Origin: Phytophthora colocasiae
Taxonomy: Eukaryota; Oomycota; Peronosporomycetes; Peronosporales; Peronosporaceae
Length of the DNA: 64,000 nucleotides
Reading direction: 5' to 3'
Assembly (NCBI GenBank): GCA_018806915.1
Contig: JAGKQI010000091.1
Coordinates: 1,116,001-1,180,000, forward strand
Below the pieces are notes generated by a model. It was not told the origin of the DNA, ran no database searches, and was given only the letters and a program-made list of their open reading frames with translations. How positions within the stretch are numbered: the first letter of the stretch is position 1; each line of letters begins with the position of its first letter. Positions 58,666 through 64,000 of the stretch are shown in pieces. The position numbers and the translations under genes were made by a program.

Positions 58666-59927
58666 CCTTCCCCCCCCTCCCCCCCCCCCCCCCGGCTCAA
58701 AAGGTATGCTTGTTTTTTTTTTCTTTTATGCTAACGATGTCATGCCAGCGGAAGAAGCGTCGAAGACTGGCAGGAGGCAAAAACCTGGTTTTATTAGTGG
58801 CTTTTGTTGTGGCTTTATATTAAACCACTAAAGAAAAAACAGAGGAGTCCATGGCTCATGCGTTGATCGCACAGTTATCGTCCACCAGAAATTTCAGCGA
58901 CTCCTCTGATTGGCCAAGTCGGTAAATAAGGAACAATGGCATCTTACCGATTCGACCACCTCGTCGAGCGCTAACGCAAGTAGATCGAAGTTCATCTCGT
59001 CATTGCACCAGTACATATCGATGAGCGCCACATAGATAAACACTGCCAGCCATCGAATATGATACTGGATTCCCGTGGTATGTTGGCGTGATGACTTTTT
59101 CCCCGGCCATAATTGTCACGCTCATGTACTTTCTTTGCGTCTTAGGGGATGAGTATCAGACGAGACATCGAACAGGTAAGAGGATGGTCCACCTCAGTCA
59201 GCGGCATGTTGTGTTCGAACACCCTCCATCCAGTGATAGATGTTGGCAATATGACTGGGCAGTAGGGAGCAACGAAATTTACTTGAACTCAGTAGTGAGC
59301 CTTTTCTTTAGTTGTTTGGAGATTTCTTGGATAAAGCATGCAAAACTTGACTTCACATATGATTCTTGTGAAAAATTAATACTGGGTGGCTCCAAAGAAC
59401 AATAATATTTATTTTGAAATAAAATACTAATAATTCTTATAGACTATTTTTCCAAGCAGGGTCAACGAGCTTTCGATCGCTTCAATCGAGTACAGAAGCG
59501 GTTGTTCCACAAATCGCTTCACAAAAAGAGCACCGACAACAATTCCACACAGCAACCCAGCCCCAACTATTAGCCACAGGAAGAGTTGCCGTCAGTTCAA
59601 GTACTTGCTCTTTAAAAGGCGATTGATGTTGCTTACTCGTCAATTTATCCGTCTTTCTCCAACTGTGCACGCTTCATCTTTCACGTCAAATTATCTTTTC
59701 TCACTGGGTAGAAACAAGATATTTTAGCTCCAGGAACTCTAAAAGCTACGTAAAAGCTACGTCCACTAGGTATACTAAATGACAATTTTGACGATAACAT
59801 ATTTTTATAAATGTTCAACTGGAGAAGTTCTTCTCTACCGTCACAGATTCGGAAGAGTTGATCTCTACTTGCTCATTGTCCAATTTTCCACGACCCTCGC
59901 ATTCCGACCCTCACTTTCCAAATTGCC

Positions 59928-60269
59928 ATGTCGCCCAACAACAACAAAAGCCAAATCGCGCGAAACCTGCTGAAGTTTCACTTTCGTAAGGTGAAGAAGA
60001 CCGACAGTAATGGAAAAACAAAAACCGTCGATGAATGCAAGTTGTGTCATGAGGAGTACTGCGTTACGGATCGTTTGCGAGGACGCTTTCAGAAGCAATA
60101 ACGCCGCTAAGCATCTGGCGACAAACCACGAGATTTATATAATAAATCCCAGCACAGGCGTGTTTTATGGCGGTCAAGCAGTAAGCGAGGGGATTGCTAC
60201 ACCACCTCCAAGCTGGAGGATTTCCAACGTCCGGAACTTCTACCGTACTGCCTCCTCGTGGAAGTCTAA
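59928..60269 (+). pseudogene. BED gene, B unit 31, frameshifted
   Basis: Two Gs lost (GAGGACG); stops soon after the cysteines. Confidence 0.7.
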
Positions 60270-61517
60270 CCTCCCCCGGCTCAAAAGGTATGCTTGTTTT
60301 TTTTTTTTCCTTTATGCTAACGATGTCATGCCAGCGGAAGAAGCGTCGAAGACTGGCAGGAGGCAAAAACCTGGTTTTATTAGTGGCTTTTGTTGTGGCT
60401 TTATATTAAACCACTAAAGAAAAAACAGAGGAGTCCATGGCTCATGCGTTGATCGCACAGTTATCGTCCACCAGAAATTTCAGCGACTCCTCTGATTGGC
60501 CAAGTCGGTAAATAAGGAACAATGGCATCTTACCGATTCGACCACCTCGTCGAGCGCTAACGCAAGTAGATCGAAGTTCATCTCGTCATTGCACCAGTAC
60601 ATATCGATGAGTGCCACATAGATAAACACTGCCAGCCATCGAATATGATACTGGATTCCCGTGGTATGTTGGCGTGATGACTTTTTCCCCGGCCATAATT
60701 GTCACGCTCATGTACTTTCTTTGCGTCTTAGGGGGATGAGTATCAGACGAGACATCGAACAGGTAAGAGGATGGTCCACCTCAGTCAGCGGCATGTTGTG
60801 TTCGAACACCCCTCCATCCAGTGATAGATGTTGGCAATATGACTGGGCAGTAGGGAGCAACGAAATTTACTTGAACTCAGTAGTGAGCCTTTTCTTTAGT
60901 TGTTTGGAGATTTCTTGGATAAAGCATGCAAAACTTGACTTCACATATGATTCTTGTGAAAAAATTAATACTGGGTGGCTCCAAAGAACAATAATATTTA
61001 TTTTGAAATAAAATACTAATAATTCTTATAAGACTATTTTTCCAAGCAGGGTCAACGAGCTTTCGATCGCTTCAATCGAGTACAGAAGCGGTTGTTCCAC
61101 AAATCGCTTCACAAAAAGAGCACCGACAACAATTCCACACAGCAACCCAGCCCCAACTATTAGCCACAGGAAGAGTTGCCGTCAGTTCAAGTACTTGCTC
61201 TTTAAAAGGCGATTGATGTTGCTTACTCGTCAATTTATCCGTCTTTCTCCAACTGTGCACGCTTCATCTTTCACGTCAAATTATCTTTTCTCACTGGGTA
61301 GAAACAAGATATTTTAGCTCCAGGAACTCTAAAAGCTACGTAAAAGCTACGTCCACTAGGTATACTAAATGACAATTTTGACGATAACATATTTTTATAA
61401 ATGTTCAACTGGAGAAGTTCTTCTCTACCGTCACAGATTCGGAAGAGTTGATCTCTACTTGCTCATTGTCCAATTTTCCACGACCCTCGCATTCCGACCC
61501 TCACTTTCCAAATTGCC

Positions 61518-61861
61518 ATGTCGCCCAACAACAACAAAAGCCAAATCGCGCGAAACCTGCTGAAGTTTCACTTTCGTAAGGTGAAGAAGACCGACAGTAA
61601 TGGAAAAACAAAACCGTCGATGAATGCAAGTTGTGTCATGAGGAGTACTGCGTTACGGATCGTTTGCGAGGGGACGCTTTCAGAAGCAATAACGCCGCTA
61701 AGCATCTGGCGACAAACCACGAGATTTATATAATAAATCCCAGCACAGGCGTGTTTTATGGCGGTCAAGCAGTAAGCGTGGGGGATTGCTACACCACCTC
61801 CAAGCTGGAGGATTTCCAACGTCCGGAACTTCTACCGTACTGCGTCCTCGTGGAAGTCTAA
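61518..61861 (+). pseudogene. BED gene, B unit 32, frameshifted
   Basis: One A lost in the A-run shifts the frame before the cysteines. The histidine half is intact in another frame and carries the GTG (Val) variant of unit 30. Confidence 0.7.
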
Positions 61862-63109
61862 CCCCCCGGCTCAAAGGTATGCTTGTTTTTGTTTTTTTTT
61901 TTCTTTTATGCTAACGATGTCATGCCAGCGGAAGAAGCGTCGAAGACTGGCAGGAGGCAAAAACCTGGTTTTATTAGTGGCTTTTGTTGTGGCTTTATAT
62001 TAAACCACTAAAGAAAAAACAGAGGAGTCCATGGCTCATGCGTTGATCGCACAGTTATCGTCCACCAGAAATTTCAGCGACTCCTCTGATTGGCCAAGTC
62101 GGTAAATAAGGAACAATGGCATCTTACCGATTCGACCACCTCGTCGAGCGGGCTAACGCAAGTAGATCGAAGTTCATCTCGTCATTGCACCAGTACATAT
62201 CGATGAGCGCCACATAGATAAACACTGCCAGCCATCGAATATGATACTGGATTCCCGTGGTATGTTGGCGTGATGACTTTTCCCCGGCCATAATTGTCAC
62301 GCTCATGTACTTTCTTTGCGTCTTAGGGGATGAGTATCAGACGAGACATCGAACAGGTAAGAGGATGGTCCACCTCAGTCAGCGGCATGTTGTGTTCGAA
62401 CACCCTCCATCCAGTGATAGATGTTGGCAATATGACTGGGCAGTAGGGAGCAACGAAATTTACTTGAACTCAGTAGTGAGCCTTTTCTTTAGTTGTTTGG
62501 AGATTTCTTGGATAAAGCATGCAAAACTTGACTTCACATATGATTCTTGTGAAAAATTAATACTGGGTGGCTCCAAAGAACAATAATATTTATTTTGAAA
62601 TAAAATACTAATAATTCTTATAAGACTATTTTTCCAAGCAGGGTCAACGAGCTTTCGATCGCTTCAATCGAGTACAGAAGCGGTTGTTCCACAAATCACT
62701 TCACAAAAAGAGCACCGACAACAATTCCACACAGCAACCCAGCCCCAACTATTAGCCACAGGAAGAGTTGCCGTCAGTTCAAGTACTTGCTCTTTAAAAG
62801 GCGATTGATGTTGCTTACTCGTCAATTTATCCGTCTTTCTCCAACTGTGCACGCTTCATCTTTCACGTCAAATTATTTTTTCTCACTGGGTAGAAACAAG
62901 ATATTTTAGCTCCAGGAACTCTAAAAGCTACGTAAAAGCTACGTCCACTAGGTATACTAAATGACAATTTTGACGATAACATATTTTTATAAATTTTCAA
63001 CTGGAGAAGTTCTTCTCTACCGTCACAGATTCGGAAGAGTTGATCTCTACTTGCTCATTGTCCAATTTTCCACGACCCTCGCATTCCGACCCTCACTTTC
63101 CAAATTGCC

Positions 63110-63448
63110 ATGTCGCCCAGCAAAATCAACATCGCGCGAAACCTGCTCAAGTTTCACTTTCGTAAGGTGAACAAGACCGACGGCGAAGGCAAAACAAAAA
63201 CCGTCGATGAATGCAAGTTGTGTCATGAGGAGTACTGCGTTACGGATCGTTTGCGAGGGGACGCTTTCAGAAGCAATAACGCCGCTAAGCATCTGGCGAC
63301 AAACCACGAGATTTATATAATAAATCCCAGCACAGGCGTGTTTTATGGCGGTCAAGCAGTAAGCGAGGGGGATTGCTACACCACCTCCAAGCTGGAGGAT
63401 TTCCAACGTCCGGAACTTCTACCGTACTGCGTCCTCGTGGAAGTCTAA
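63110..63448 (+). CDS. BED zinc-finger protein, B unit 33, hybrid head, intact
   Basis: 112 residues. It has the MSPSKINIARNLLKF head and KVNKTDGEGK of units 7 and 22, then switches to the common TVDECKLCHEEYC sequence. All four zinc ligands are present. The leader is of the common type, so both switch points lie within about 100 bases. Confidence 0.75.
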   Translation: MSPSKINIARNLLKFHFRKVNKTDGEGKTKTVDECKLCHEEYCVTDRLRGDAFRSNNAAKHLATNHEIYIINPSTGVFYGGQAVSEGDCYTTSKLEDFQRPELLPYCVLVEV

Positions 63449-64000
63449 CCCCCCCCCCCCCCCGGCTCAAAAGGTATGCTTGTTTTTGTTTTTGTTTTTT
63501 TTTCTTTTATGCTAACGATGTCATGCCAGCGGAAGAAGCGTCGAAGACTGGCAGGAGGCAAAAACCTGGTTTTATTAGTGGCTTTTGTTGTGGCTTTATA
63601 TTAAACCACTAAAGAAAAAAACAGAGGAGTCCATGGCTCATGCGTTGATCGCACAGTTATCGTCCACCAGAAATTTCAGCGACTCCTCTGATTGGCCAAG
63701 TCGGTAAATAAGGAACAATGGCATCTTACCGATTCGACCACCTCGTCGAGCGCTAACGCAAGTAGATCGAAGTTCATCTCGTCATTGCACCAGTACATAT
63801 CGATGAGCGCCACATAGATAAACACTGCCAGCCATCGAATATGATACTGGATTCCCGTGGTATGTTGGCGTGATGACTTTTTCCCCGGCCATAATTGTCA
63901 CGCTCATGTACTTTCTTTGCGTCTTAGGGGGATGAGTATCAGACGAGACATCGAACAGGTAAGAGGATGGTCCACCTCAGTCAGCGGCATGTTGTGTTCG

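Larger units (their letters stand above)
11351..64000 (+). repeat. Array B: 33 units of a ~1.6-kb BED-gene cassette
   Basis: Head-to-tail array running off the window. Units, marked by ATATGACTGG, begin at 11351, 12961, 14556, 16153, 17750, 19353, 20952, 22517, 24112, 25717, 27319, 28913, 30520, 32112, 33705, 35299, 36897, 38490, 40082, 41680, 43278, 44871, 46459, 48060, 49655, 51245, 52839, 54438, 56050, 57642, 59249, 60837 and 62430; the last is cut by the window a few bases short. Layout by offset: 0-195 AT-rich; 195-430 minus-strand hydrophobic coding-like block; 620-640 core promoter; 680-1024 BED gene; about 1025-1045 poly-C; 1049-1104 intron-like; 1197-1265 hairpin; 1213 to the unit end and slightly into the next unit, minus-strand coding relic. 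Confidence 0.98.

Noticed and set aside
11351..64000. CRISPR array
   Set aside because: The repeats are 1.6 kb and directly abut; there are no short repeats with unique spacers.
11351..64000. rDNA, 5S, tRNA or histone gene cluster
   Set aside because: The unit size fits a tandem gene cluster, but no rRNA, tRNA or histone sequence is recognisable in either strand of the unit.

Overview
The window is almost entirely two long head-to-tail tandem arrays with a short bridge between them. It looks eukaryotic, most probably oomycete (Phytophthora/Pythium/Aphanomyces-like). The main evidence is the element GCTCATTGTCCAATTTT about 57 bases upstream of the small gene in array B. It differs at one position from the oomycete core-promoter consensus GCTCATTYYNCAWTTT. 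Supporting signs are a very short spliceosomal-type intron (GTATGC donor, CTAAC branch site, CAG acceptor), a TCATTTT initiator-like motif about 30 bases upstream of the array A gene, and a BED-type zinc finger opening with MSP.., a style I associate with oomycete BED proteins. I see no bacterial operons, rRNA, tRNA or CRISPR.

Array A (1 to about 10,728) has six complete periods of 1,660-1,674 bases and a truncated seventh. Each unit carries a minus-strand gene for a 247-residue protein: an Arg/Glu/Ala-rich coiled coil of about 125 residues, then a compact C-terminal domain of about 100 residues. Downstream of it is a second frame with strong G/C third positions that may be a spliced last exon. 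Upstream lies an AT-rich spacer built of nested repeats of about 109 bases. Four copies are intact, two are frameshifted at homopolymers, and the last is cut off at the array edge.

The bridge (about 10,727-11,350) holds 3.1 copies of an 86-base satellite and a small plus-strand ORF with a possible helix-turn-helix. It ends in a 54-base inverted piece of the array B unit, so the array begins with a fold-back junction.

Array B (11,351-64,000, running off the window) has 33 units of mostly 1,588-1,612 bases (one of 1,565). Each unit holds a plus-strand BED zinc-finger gene (114 codons when intact) with its promoter, a poly-C tract of variable length, a short intron-like segment and a conserved 10-base-stem hairpin. 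On the minus strand there are frame-shifting coding-like stretches, including a hydrophobic segment, that resemble a decayed divergent gene. Nine copies keep a full-length BED frame, two more keep the finger with an altered tail, and the rest are broken. Most breaks are one- or two-base indels in homopolymers, so either real decay or uncorrected long-read error is possible. Shared non-homopolymer variants (an 8-base deletion in five adjacent units, and three units carrying a divergent BED head) show real local amplification and gene-conversion-like exchange.

No pathway can be assembled from these genes. The biology visible here is tandem amplification and homogenisation of two unrelated gene cassettes side by side.
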